A stretch of 64,000 nt of DNA from Xiphias gladius (lineage: Eukaryota; Chordata; Actinopteri; Istiophoriformes; Xiphiidae): contig NC_053406.1 in the NCBI RefSeq assembly GCF_016859285.1, positions 6,689,001 to 6,753,000 of the forward strand. The letters run 5' to 3'. Below the pieces are notes generated by a model. It was not told the DNA's origin. It saw nothing but the letters and a program-made list of their open reading frames with translations, and made no database searches. Positions 1 through 10,950 of this stretch are shown piece by piece. Positions within the stretch are counted from its first letter, which is position 1; the number at the start of each line of letters is the position of its first letter. The position numbers were made by a program, and so were the translations under genes.

Positions 1-65
1 AGTTCAGGTTAGAAATGTCCTGACTGAAGGTTGCTTATCAGTGATTGATGTCAAAATCTTTTACA

Positions 66-980
66 ATGCGGTAAGATAAAATGGTTGAAGATAATTGCCT
101 GAGCAAAGGAAAGGCAACTAATGCAAAGCTTTTTTCTGGGTTTAGTGGTCTATAGCTTTGCTCTTATCCCCCCAGTTATTGTATTGCTGTTTCTGCTCCA
201 TGCATCTTTTGGTGGGGATATGCGATATACCTGGGACGGACCTGTCCACACAAGACTGCAAGCAGACCCCGATATAAGTGCTGGTGAAAGATTGTTAATT
301 GTCAATGTATAGTCAGTGTGTCTGCACACACTCTTATCTGCAACCTAATGTGTTAATGTGTGTGCTGAAGAACTGTACAAGGACCTGACAAAATCAAAGA
401 CAGCCCTCAACAATATTAGGGGTGAGTGAAACATCCATGAGTCACACCAAACCAAGAGACAGTGCAGAACATTATCAACGTATCTTAAATAACAAGACAG
501 ATTCATTACTTATACCTCTCACCTGAGTGTTTCTTCCCTGCTTTTCCAGCCAGTTGCAACGCCGTCTCCCTCGCTCTAACCAATGACAAAATTTTCGGCT
601 GTTATGGCCCCTTCACCAATGACAAGCTCATCGTCTACAAAAATGTCCTCATCGACCTGGGTGGCAGCTACAATGTGCAGACAGGTGTCTTCGCTGTTCC
701 CCGCTCTGGTGTTTACAGCCTTACCGTCACCATCTACGCCACTGTTACTTCTCGTAGGAACGTGGCCACCTGCACTAACCTGCAGGTTAACGACCAAGCG
801 GTGGCGACACTCCTCGAACAAAATGGCCAGGATGTAGAAGACAGCACCAGTTTCGTTGTGGCCTTGCAGCTGAAGGCTGGGGACCAGGTGGCTGTCAACC
901 TGCTCAAAGGATGTTTTGTCTGTGATAGCAACAGCCGCTATAACACTTTCACTGGCTTCCTGCTGTATGCTACTGACTAA
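66..980 (+). CDS. Secreted C1q-domain protein, copy A (5' end uncertain)
   Basis: This encodes a short secreted C1q/TNF-fold protein of the cerebellin-like or C1q-like class. Such proteins usually trimerise and act outside the cell, but its ligand is unknown. Exons that keep frame are 176-280 (hydrophobic leader and a YTWDGP stretch), 371-421 (short helical neck) and 550-980 (the whole C1q domain, ending in stop TAA at 978-980). The domain shows the family landmarks CYGPF, LGGSY, GVFAVPRSGVYSL, LKAGDQVAVNL and a terminal NTFTGFLLY. The 5' end is doubtful. An ATG at 66 followed by a donor (ATGCG|GTAAGA) sits where copy B has its first exon, but its phase does not fit. An ATG at 121 reads straight into the leader without splicing, or exon 1 may lie elsewhere. 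Copy A also lacks the Cys-rich first part of exon 3 found in copy B. AATAAA lies at 1400-1405. The family call is sure; full function is not. Confidence 0.8.
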
Positions 981-1399
981 GTTAGCGAAGTGTAGCTGCT
1001 CTGGGCTTTGTACTAGCCAGTGCCCTGTACTTACAAGGTTCAAGCTTGCTAGATGAAATCTTGCTGTGATGACAGTCATGACTTGTAGACCCTAGTCTCT
1101 GTTTGCTTTTATGTACTGTCACCCATCCCAACATAATGCTCTCATTCTTTTATTTTGTCCTGAGATCATGTCCCATCAGTTATCAATATTACCTCTTGAG
1201 AGAGGCCAGGTTTTTAATCCATTTTATCTGGATTCAACCCATGCTTTGTGTGAGCTTGCAAACTTTAAAAAACTGCTTTTATGTCTTTTTCATGTTAAGC
1301 ATCAAGTATCTTGTTTGTAATAGCTGTTGATCTTTAACTTATTGAAATGATGTGATGTAAATTGTGAAAAAAATTCTGCGTTTGAAACTTACCAAAAAA

Positions 1400-1405
1400 A
1401 ATAAA
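1400..1405 (+). terminator. Polyadenylation signal of C1q copy A
   Basis: AATAAA in an A-rich context, about 420 bases after the stop codon at 980. It is the first good signal downstream of the gene. Confidence 0.55.
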
Positions 1406-2420
1406 CCAGACTTTTGAAGAAACTAGCTGGCATTGCAAATTGTTTCCATCCCCATCAAAGAAAAAATGAATGTGCAAAAGTGATGTCTACATTAAACACA
1501 TTGTTGTTGACAAAATTGGATGAAAAAATAAGCTACTGGTTAATATGACTTTAACATTTCTGAATTGCTATTTTTAGGAGCCAAATCTTTTTCAGTCACA
1601 TGAAAAAAAGATTTTATTGAAGCCCCTTAGTTACGCTGTGTCACTTCCTTTCTCATAGACCATGAAGATTCATTTAAATGAATGCCATGTGTATCACAAC
1701 ACAGATGAAATAGAGTCCATAATAAATCAAGTGTGACTACAGTAAGACATGGTTTAAAATATTTATTTAAAGGCTACTGCCCAACAGTATATTGTAGACT
1801 TTTTCTGTACTTAATTCTGGACATCCCATATCTGTAATGAAAGCAGTGAAGAAGACCGTGTCAGGGTCAAGTGAGATATGACCTATAACATATCTACAGA
1901 TTTCCACTTTTTCTTAAGTCATATTAAATATGCTCTCTTCATTATTTAACACAGCAACAGGATCTAGTAAGATGAGTGCGCTCAACCTTTATATCACTTT
2001 GGATACATTGGATACATATAAAATGACAGCATAGCCAACTGAGACAATGAAGCTATTTTTTGACTTTTTTACACGTCCAGAAAGAATCATTAGCACAGAA
2101 TTAAAAAATCAATCTAACGATTAAGAAACTCTTCAAAGTGTATCCTTGTCTGTTAATGAGACTACACAGACACCTCTCCCCAGACAACAGATGATACCCA
2201 GTCTGCATCAACAGCACAAAGCCCTGGAGGATTTGTGGTTGTCTGCTTGTGTGTGATATTAGAAAGTGAGAGCACCAGGTGATGACGATAAAATATCCCC
2301 AGTTAAACACTTAAAAAGGCGAATTGGGCAGATGATTTAAAAAAAAACAAAACAAGGAGGAGCGATGTCAGAAGAGGAGGAATAAAACTGAGAGGTAACA
2401 AGGGAGGAGCACTGAGAAAA

Positions 2421-2427
2421 TATATAT
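2421..2427 (+). promoter_or_regulatory. Probable TATA box of C1q copy B
   Basis: TATATAT lies 80 bases before the ATG at 2501, placing a start site near 2450 and giving a short leader of about 50 bases. The position fits a TATA element; nothing else proves it. Confidence 0.5.
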
Positions 2428-2500
2428 CCTTGAAAATTCCTCTCCTGATCAGTCTATCACACTTTCCATCCTTCTGAAGCTGTCATCATTTAACATCAAC

Positions 2501-3533
2501 ATGAAAGGTGAGACTGAATACATTTAGAGAGGTAGCAATGGTTCAGATATATAACAATACAGAATAATACGTATCTAATGCAAAGCTCTTTCTGGTGGTA
2601 CTTGCCTTTGCCCCCCCCCCCCCCCCCCCAGCTATTCTATTGCTGTGTCTACTGCATGCAGGTTTTGCTAATTTTACTAATCCCTGGGATGGACCTGGCC
2701 GGGCAGCACCAGATCCGGACCCCAACGCAGGCAGTGGTGAGGAATTGTGGGTACATAATCAGTGTGTGTGTATACGTTCTTATCTGCAAGTGTATTTATG
2801 TGCGTTTGTGCTCAGCGTGTCTCACGGACCAGGGTTCTTGTGGCTGCTGTCTGATCCTGCAAGAGGTGAACAGGCTGAAGACATACTTTAACACGACCCT
2901 GGCTAAGCTGGAGGAGGAATACTTACTAACAAAGCAAGGTCTCCGTAATATTGAAGGTGAGTGACACAAAGCAGGAAAGAGTGCAGATGACAAAAGCATC
3001 TGAAAGAATGCACACACACTTTCGACTTTTCTTAATGTTAATGAGACAACACTGATCTACTTTCTGCATTGTCTTCTCTTCTCCCCTCTGCACCTCCAGC
3101 CAGCCGCACTGCCTTCTCTGTCGCTCTATTCAGTGATGATCGTTTTAAGTGCTATGGCCCCTTCAGTGTCAACAGCAACATCATCTACAAACATGTCTTC
3201 CTTAACCTGGGTGGTAGCTACAGTGTGGACACTGGTTTCTTCACTGTTCCCCGCTCCGGTGTCTACACCCTTACCATTACCGTCTACAGTGACGCTGGTT
3301 CTCCTGGCAACCCCTTGGCTGCCTGTGCCAGTCTGCAGGTTAACGGCCAAGTGGTGGTCGCATCCCGCGATCAAAGTAAAGATGACCAGGAGGACAGTGC
3401 CACTATTGCTACAGTCATGCAACTGAAGGCTGGGGACCAGGTGGCTGTCAACCTGCCCAGAGGCTGTTTCCTCTGCGATGACAACAGCCACTATAACACT
3501 TTCAGCGCCTTTATGCTTTATGTTACTGAATAA
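2501..3533 (+). CDS. Secreted C1q-domain protein, copy B (intact, 228 aa)
   Basis: A complete four-exon gene for a secreted C1q-domain protein. The exons 2501-2507 (ATGAAAG), 2632-2736, 2816-2956 and 3100-3533 join in frame to 228 codons plus stop. The protein starts with a signal peptide (MKAILLLCLLHAGFA, 1-15), followed by an NFT glycosylation sequon and a Pro/Asp-rich linker. Exon 3 gives a Cys-rich SCGCC motif (about residues 45-49), probably used for disulfide-linked oligomers, and a predicted helical neck with an NTT sequon. The C1q domain (about 88-228) is encoded by one exon and carries CYGPF, LGGSYSVDTGFFTVPRSGVY, LKAGDQVAVNLPRGC and NTFSAFMLY. Its neighbour at 66-980 is a close tandem paralogue with similar 3'UTR sequence. 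There is no collagen stalk, so it is C1q-like rather than classical C1q. The exact orthologue and ligand are unknown. Confidence 0.9.
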
Positions 3534-3841
3534 GTTAGGGAGGTGTAACACGCTGGTTTGCGTACCAACCTTTTCCATACTAACAAGGTTAGATGAAATG
3601 CTGCTAGCTGAAATCTTTCTGTGGTGCCCTCATCTCCTCTCAATCTGCCCTTTTTGAGTAAAGCCAGCTCTTAAATCACATCACATCTGGATTCAGCCCA
3701 TGCAATTTGAAAGTTTAAAAACCTCAAGGCATAAGTATCTTTGTTCTGGAACAGCTTATATTTTTCTTGCTGAAATGTTGTTATGTAATGTTTGAGAGAA
3801 ATACGCTAAACATGCATCCAACTCTAAAAGTCACAAGAAAA

Positions 3842-3847
3842 AATAAA
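3842..3847 (+). terminator. Polyadenylation signal of C1q copy B
   Basis: AATAAA about 310 bases after the stop codon. Its setting (A-rich, then AATAAATCAG) resembles the matching site of copy A, which supports tandem duplication of the whole unit. Confidence 0.6.
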
Positions 3848-3899
3848 TCAGGATTTTAAACAGAGTAGTTGATATTGTTTCGACTGTAAAGATATATGA

Positions 3900-6890
3900 T
3901 GTCTACATTGAAGAAATTGTTGACGAAATTAAAGTATTGAAATCTTACCCTTACTTTGCTGTCTATTTTTGATATAGTTTTAAGGTCTTGGATTGAAATG
4001 ACCTACTTATGGTATTAAATTGGAATTTTAGTTAATAACACACATGAATATATTTAAATCAAGCACTTTATTTACAGTTTTGGTTACTCTGTGTATGAAC
4101 CCTTCTTACAGATCACCATGAGGTGAAATTAAAATGATTTCACCAGCCAGGTGAAGTAGAGTCCATACTAAAGTGTAGATTACAATACAATACATATAAT
4201 GAGATACATAGAGCATGTTAACGTTCAGTTCAGCAGTAATTTTAATGCCTTTTACACCACATGCTCACCACATTAAAAACACTGTAGACAACATTGTCTA
4301 TAGTATTTGTGAAACACTCTGAGAGAGGTGTAGTGTTAATATGATCTTTTTTTTTTAAGTTTGAAAGTTTTTGGTGACGTTTTGTTGTAATCAGTTGTCA
4401 CTTCAGCAAGTGAATTTGTTTATCCAAAAATATAATTATAGTGCCAGTTTGGATACCAGATCCTAACATAGTATGTTACGCCCCAGGTGTTTTGTAGCTT
4501 CCAAAGAGGGAAATAACTAGAAAATTGGTCCAGAGAGGCTCATCAGCCAAAGAGTGCAAAGGGACAACAGTTCTAGACACTTAAGCTTTATGTGTGCACA
4601 TCCGAAAACATTTTAACCCCAATTCTCTGGAGACCCTGGGCCCTCTTAACAGCTCAAAAAAATTACTTAAGAGAATTGCGTTTAAATCTTATTTTGAACC
4701 AATGACATATCTCAGAAGTCAGTGACAGAAAATTATACATCATAATTGTTTGGGGTCTCAAAGACCCCAGCTATAACACATGGTTATAACAATGGATTTT
4801 CCTTGCTCTACATCTTTGGTTTGTGTTGACAGTGCTACACCACCAGAATCCCACATAAGTCTGTCAAGATTTCTGTTTACAAAAAAATTTTTCAGAAGAG
4901 ATCTAGCAGAGAGACAAATTTCTTCAGGGTCAATAAGAGCCCAAAACATAAGTAATGTCACTATGTAGAAAAAATACTGAACATTTTGTGTGTGAATGAC
5001 ATTTTGGCAAACACAAGGAATGTATATTTCTTCATGCATAGCTCATATAACTGACGTATGATTAGGTGTAATAACCCAAACACCTTCATTAAATGTTCAA
5101 GCTCAGTTTGTGTCAAAGACAGAGATTACAATTTATCGACTTTTCTACATATTGTGATTAAATAAGGTCAGAAAAATTAACAAAAAACATAATTCAAAAG
5201 AATGGTTGCTTTTGCATTTGTTATCACTGTTTTTACACATACACCATCAGGATTTGAAAAACCCCAAACAATGAGAAAGGAAGTAATTTTCCTTATAGGA
5301 AGAGCTCAATCCTCCGAGAGCGATCTTTAATTAGTAAGATACTTTCCCGACTGGCTTCATCACACTGAATTGAACCCTGGAACATCTTCATCCCTATATC
5401 AGTGATATGACGACCACTCTTTTATTTTTACTATTGTGCAGTAATTCAAAGCTGTGGTTTGAAATCACATCTGAAGTCAGGGCACAGCGCACATCACATT
5501 ACTTTTCTCCCATGCTGTTACGTGAATCAGCTCGAGGACTGGTCTGTTTTAAAGAGATGTGTGCAAAGCAGACATAAAACACCTGATACACCGTGGCCTC
5601 CATCCAGCAGATAAGACTGTAAAAAACCAGGTCAGCTGACTTGGGACTGCATACATGCAGGTGGCTGTCAAAGTAACAGACAATCCCTCTGTCCCAGGGG
5701 CCATGACAGCTTTAAAGGTAGCTGTCAACACAGGAAACACCTTGTTATCTAACAGGACTGGAGGAAAAAACGAGCACAAATGACAATGAGTGCAACTTTA
5801 GGTTACGAACAACAAGTAGAGCTGAATGAGAACATGAGCAGTTGTACACACAGCCGACTGGCATTTTGCTTTGACCTTCGTAAATATGTAGACCTCAACA
5901 AACCTCCAGAAACAGAAAACCTCCAGTACTCCTACGAAGACTCTACGAAGGTTTGTTCTTTATCACATAACCTTATGAATGCCAGCAGGCTGTTTTGTGT
6001 TAAAACTGTTTTTCCTATAGCAATATTAGTGGTAATAGATTTTATGTAATACATTTGAAAACGTCTGCATGTAAAATTGCCGCCATAATTTTTTTTTTTT
6101 AAATACTGATGCCCCCTTTTTTTTTTTTTTTTTGTCCTGTGCAACACATTTTGCACAAACAGCTTGGTTGTCTTTCCTTGAATCTGTCATTGAAAAACAA
6201 GATGAGCAATGGCAACACCCAGCTGTTCCTGATAATGGCTATGTGTCCTGTGATTGATTAAATATTATACCACAACAGAAGATCATTTCAATCACATGAA
6301 TATGGAGTGAACTTCATAGCCAAGTAGCTATGGCGTATCTCAGCGACACAACAAACTACAATCAGTACATCTGGGTCTCCTACAATATCCAAAGGGAAAG
6401 TAGTCATGGGAAAATTCACTATCACCTCTCTCTTCCTTCTGTTTCAGCATGAGAACCAGGAGACGTTTTACATTGTTGTCAGATCTAGGCCTTTATCGAT
6501 GGACCGATAACACTTTCCTATCAGCTTCTTTTGTCTTCTCATCTGTAGACCATTAGGTCCCCAGGGACCTGACCACAATGTTCACAGTATCAGCATCTCT
6601 GAGCAGCCAGTGTCCTCTGGAAGAATGGCAACCCAACACCACTGTCCTGATTAGGGATATTATGGTCCCAATAATACGGTGCTGAAAGGTGTAACAAGAT
6701 CAATTCTTGTTCTTTCACACTAAAGGAAAACCATCTATTGTGCTCTATTACTAGGGACACACTTGGATGCCTTGGTGGAGGCAACTGGACTGTGAATATT
6801 TGGCTGTGAAACTTGCGTGTGTGTGTGTGTGGTGTGTATGAGGCGGAGCTTCTGTCGTCCATCTCCTGGAGGGGAGGATCACCTGTAGTG
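3900..6890. other. Intergenic stretch without a recognisable gene
   Basis: AT-rich sequence between C1q copies B and C. Its open frames are short, have no family resemblance and lack convincing splice partners. It holds poly-T runs near 6090 and 6120 and a short GT run near 6815. I see no gene. Confidence 0.6.
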
Positions 6891-6929
6891 CATCAATAAG
6901 AAGCTAAAAACCATCGACTGCTCAAAAAC

Positions 6930-7005
6930 TCTTACACTCAGTTTCACAAACTCAGAAGAACTTGACACAGTCTTTCAGAGCAAGGAGAGGGAGGAATAAA
7001 AAACA
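6930..7005 (+). other. Possible 5'UTR exon of the third C1q gene
   Basis: A purine-rich stretch ends in a good donor (AAAACA|GTAAGTTT at 7005/7006). The first coding exon of the third C1q gene has an acceptor (TTTTTCAG) directly before its ATG, so an untranslated upstream exon is required and this is the best candidate seen. The 5' limit is a guess, and no clear TATA box was found. Confidence 0.35.
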
Positions 7006-8236
7006 GTAAGTTTCATGTTTCTATCCTTACATAGTTCTAACCAAACAGCGTTTAAAAAAAACACTCTGGCTGTAAACCACAAACCAGTGCAACAGCCTTG
7101 ATAGAGATTGTGACAAATGAATATAGATTTGTCTTTTCTCTCTTAAATATTTTCACTAATTATTGGGTTTAAAGATTGAGTCATGTGGTTTTGTGAAACA
7201 AAACAGTATGGACAGGATGGGTTTGAAAGCTATTCTAACACATCTATTGATTATGTACCTCGAAGCACAATTAAGTGATCAAGCACCAAGTCAGTTGTGT
7301 GACCTATACTTCCTGTTACTTTTGGATTAATTTACCTTTATATCAATTACTTATTATTTTATGTATTTTAAGTGACTTCTGACGACTAGGGTAAAAAAAA
7401 ACCAAACCTACCCAAATGAATATAGCATCTCATCTTTTATCTCTGCATTGACACAGACAAATATCTGGCTTTTTAGCTGTTAGATGCTTGAATTTCTTGA
7501 ACAGCAGCAAGTTAACCTGGTGTGTTGTTGTTCAATGATGGACATAACCTTATTCAAAGCAAGAGCCAGTTGCTTTGTTTAAGCCAGGAGGTAAGCACTG
7601 ATTTTGGCAATTTTTGGTAAATTTTGTCTGGAGTTTTAATTCAAAACCAGGGTAAATTTGATTTAAAAGTGGAAGTTCAGTAGAATTATAGGTTACATAA
7701 ACTATTATTCCCTCAGCATTTAAATGAATATAACATTATTTCAGTGTGAACAGGTTACACTCAATTAATTGCATAATGGGCAATATTGGACAGTTATTGA
7801 GAGTGGAAATACTCAACCCTACATGGTATTTGTGATCAGAGAACCAAAACAATGGGCTGAAAGTGTATAAAAACTGAGCAGAGTTCTGAGGTACTATACA
7901 TTCAACCTTTTAACACTACATAGAAACACTTGAGTCAATATAAATATAAAAAATATTGCTTAATTTAGATTTAAACAGATTTAATTATGAATCGACATAC
8001 AGACAGCATATCTGCAAAAGTTGCTTCAAACTCTGTGCCACAATTTCACCTTTAAATGTGAACCTGACTAGTCCAACAGGTGATAACAAAGATGTGTAAT
8101 TACTGATTTGAATTCAGAAAATGGAAGAGATTGTAAGTCAAATGTTATTGCTCTACACGTCCTGGTTATGACCTCTTGACACTGCACTGCATATATTAAT
8201 CCATGACTGATCCAGTACCTAATACCACTTTTTCAG

Positions 8237-9867
8237 ATGGTTGTAATACCAGCTTTGTTCCTGTTGGGGTCACTGTTTCTCTGTGGTCCTGTGGAGGCCC
8301 AATCCTCCACCAATGAAATACTGAAACAGGCTGCACGTAAGCCACACAAACTGCCACATTTTATCCATCCACACAGTATATTTGATTATATTTCATGTTC
8401 ATGGTTCATATTATCCAGCTGTATGTTTTTTGTCAATGCTTTGCAACCCCAATATGTTCTCTTTTAACTTCAATTTACTCATATAAAGTCAACAGAGCAA
8501 GCATGTTCATCTGCAGCAAAATCCTGCTTCAACGTGGCAAAATTACACACCGCTGAACCCAGGGGTGAACAATGTAACCTTTTATGCCCTCTTCTCTTTT
8601 TCCTTCCTCACCATCCCTCCATCCTATCCTAGTCCAATGGAAGGGAACTCTGACCTGTGACAAGTGGGACTGCAATTGTACTTTCTATCGCCAGCGTGGC
8701 TGCTGCTGTGCAGCCAACGACTTATACCAAGTAGAAGAGGATACCTTCGTTAGGATTGAATATTTGTGGCACGATATCAGCACACTGAATAGCAGAGTAA
8801 AGGCACTCACAGGTAAACACACTTACACTGGTGGATGGGAGACTTAGACCAACATGTATGGCAATACATTCAAAATGGATATTTCGAAAATCTTTTTTGG
8901 ACACTGAGCTCTGTTGGTCAATTAATCTCTCTCTCTCTCTTTTACTCTCAGCTGGCGCAAAGGTTGCCTTCCAAGCCACCATAGACCCAAATATTGCCAT
9001 TGCAATTCCTGGATCTACTGAACTTTGCTTTGGTCCTTTCAATACTAATGTGCCAGTCCCCTATGCCTCCATCACTCTTAACGATGGCAGGGGATATAAC
9101 CCTTCCTTGGGTAGGAAACACAAACACACACAAGCAGAAGAAGTATATTCAAATGACTTATGAGGATTCACCCATCCTTCTAAATTAAAGGCTCGTGTAA
9201 AACATACACACCTGCAGGTCCACTCACTCTTCACCTCATTCTCCAGGTGTCTTCACTGCCCCTCGTGCTGGCGTTTATGTCTTTTCCTTCACAGTCTACT
9301 CATCTGTGAAACAATATGGGCGCCTCTACCACAAAGTAAACAAACCAGACAGACTTAACAGATATCTGATTTCAGAATACACTCAACTGGTTTATCTACA
9401 TAGTAATATTGAGTCATTTGCGTCTTAATTTTGTTTTTTGTTGTATCTGCAGGTCCAGTTGATTTGGAATGGGAGGCCAACGGCCAGTGTGTGGGAGAAC
9501 AATCGAGAGGATGGTGAAGACAGTGCCAGTCAGGTAAGAAGTGAAAGCAAGAAGTAACATGAGAACACAAATGGTAGCTGCAAACAAATCTAGTGATCTT
9601 ATATCACAATTATTAAATTTTATTGAAAATTAAATCAAATTGGAAACTGGAAAAAAAAAAAGCCATTTCCTTGTGACTTTGACTTGATTTTGTAATGGCT
9701 ATCTGAAACATGATAATGTTTACTGTGTATGTTCTCAGGTTGTGGTACTGGAGTTGCAGAGAGGTGATCAGGTCTACGTGGAGCTAATATCTGGGAGGAA
9801 GCTCTGTAAATACCTGGAGTACAATATCTTTACTGGTTACATATTGTACCCTTTCAATGATGAGTAA
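8237..9867 (+). CDS. Divergent secreted C1q-domain protein with Cys-rich neck (245 aa)
   Basis: A six-coding-exon gene: 8237-8336, 8633-8812, 8952-9110, 9247-9335, 9453-9533 and 9739-9867. All junctions keep frame, giving 245 residues and stop TAA. The ATG lies directly after an acceptor AG, so a non-coding exon precedes it. Residues 1-21 form a signal peptide ending PVEA. Residues 42-59 hold six cysteines, including a CCC triplet, with an NCT sequon; a helical stretch rich in Glu, Leu and Trp follows. The C1q domain occupies about 97-245, with LCFGPFNTN, GVFTAPRAGVYVFSFTVYS, LQRGDQVYVEL and a terminal YNIFTGYILYPF. Unlike the two genes upstream, the domain is cut by three introns, so this is an older, separate paralogue. 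The product is probably a secreted multimer. I cannot name the orthologue. Confidence 0.88.
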
Positions 9868-10123
9868 TTAACCAGATGGAGATCCAGGCTACTTAACCTT
9901 TCTCATTCCAGGAACTTCAATGAATTCATTTTTGCTTGCTCAGCTGAGATCAACAAACTAGTGGTCTTCTTTGCATGTTGACCCACCAGATTTGGGTGTG
10001 TGACGTCTACAGTAGATATAAACAAGATAAGTCAGACAAACATGGACTCATCCATGTGTATGCAGGAATATATGATACAGAGAGCCACGTGTTTGGAAAT
10101 CATTAAAAAATTATATGCTTGTG

Positions 10124-10129
10124 AATAAA
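10124..10129 (+). terminator. Polyadenylation signal of the third C1q gene
   Basis: AATAAA (within GTGAATAAAC) about 257 bases downstream of the stop codon. Confidence 0.55.
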
Positions 10130-10720
10130 CTACCACAACTGAAATGATGGTCTATGTACAGAGGAAGTGTGAAATTGATTTGATTTTGGTGAGTTATTTT
10201 CAATGAGGATATTTTTTTCAGCCCGCTTGCCACGCACACACATAAGCATTGTCCATGATTGGAAATAGGTAGCAGTCAGAAGCTTTGATATAATTCGGAA
10301 ATGATAATAGTGGATTGTAACGCTGCTGCTGCTGCTAACATTTGGCCTATGACAGTATTGTATAACACTGTAAACAAGTGCCTTTCATGGAAGCTCATGA
10401 CAAATGAATATAAACCACTGCCAGATTAAGTAAATTCTTTCAGTTGAATAAACACATGATGTAGGAGCAGCGTACACACACACACGGTGCACACACTTTC
10501 ACACACACAAGCAAACAGGCACACACACACACACATGCGCACACTATCAGAGTTTCCACATACCAGTCTTTCCAGTAGGGAGTTTCTATGTGGCTCCATG
10601 TTGTTACTTTAAAGGAATAGTGTGACATTTTGGAAAATATACATATCCATTTTCTTACTTGAAGAGTAAGAGAGAGAAGTCCCATAGCACTCATTACTGT
10701 CTGTTAAATATGAAGCTAAA

Positions 10721-10761
10721 TGTTAGCTTAGCTGAGCAGACTGTGCTCAGCTAAGCTAACA
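10721..10761. repeat. Perfect 18-bp inverted repeat with 5-base loop
   Basis: TGTTAGCTTAGCTGAGCA (10721-10738) is the exact reverse complement of 10744-10761, separated by GACTG. The arms use the same GCTAA/TTAGC words as the tandem repeat 150 bases downstream, so both probably belong to one repetitive element. Confidence 0.85.
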
Positions 10762-10910
10762 TCATCTAGAGGCAGCAGCTATATAGTTTACATTGTAATT
10801 TTTGTATCTATTAAACAAAAGCAATAAAGCATGTTAATTGGTGAGCTTAAAAAATGCTGGTATGTGGATTTTGTTACCTTGGGAGAGAGCTAAATTAGAT
10901 GTTTCCCTCC

Positions 10911-10950
10911 GCTAAGCTAAGCTAAGCTAAACTAAGCTAAGCTAAGCTAA
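10911..10950. repeat. (GCTAA)n pentanucleotide tandem repeat
   Basis: Eight consecutive GCTAA units with one variant (ACTAA). It is read directly from the sequence. Confidence 0.9.

Noticed and set aside
576-1079. Long minus-strand open frame opposite C1q copy A
   Set aside because: It is antisense to the conserved C1q exon; a similar shadow lies opposite copy B at 3126-3578. It has no family motif of its own.
10470-10550. CRISPR-like spaced CA repeats (also near 23600)
   Set aside because: They are irregular microsatellites in a vertebrate genome, with no repeat-spacer periodicity.
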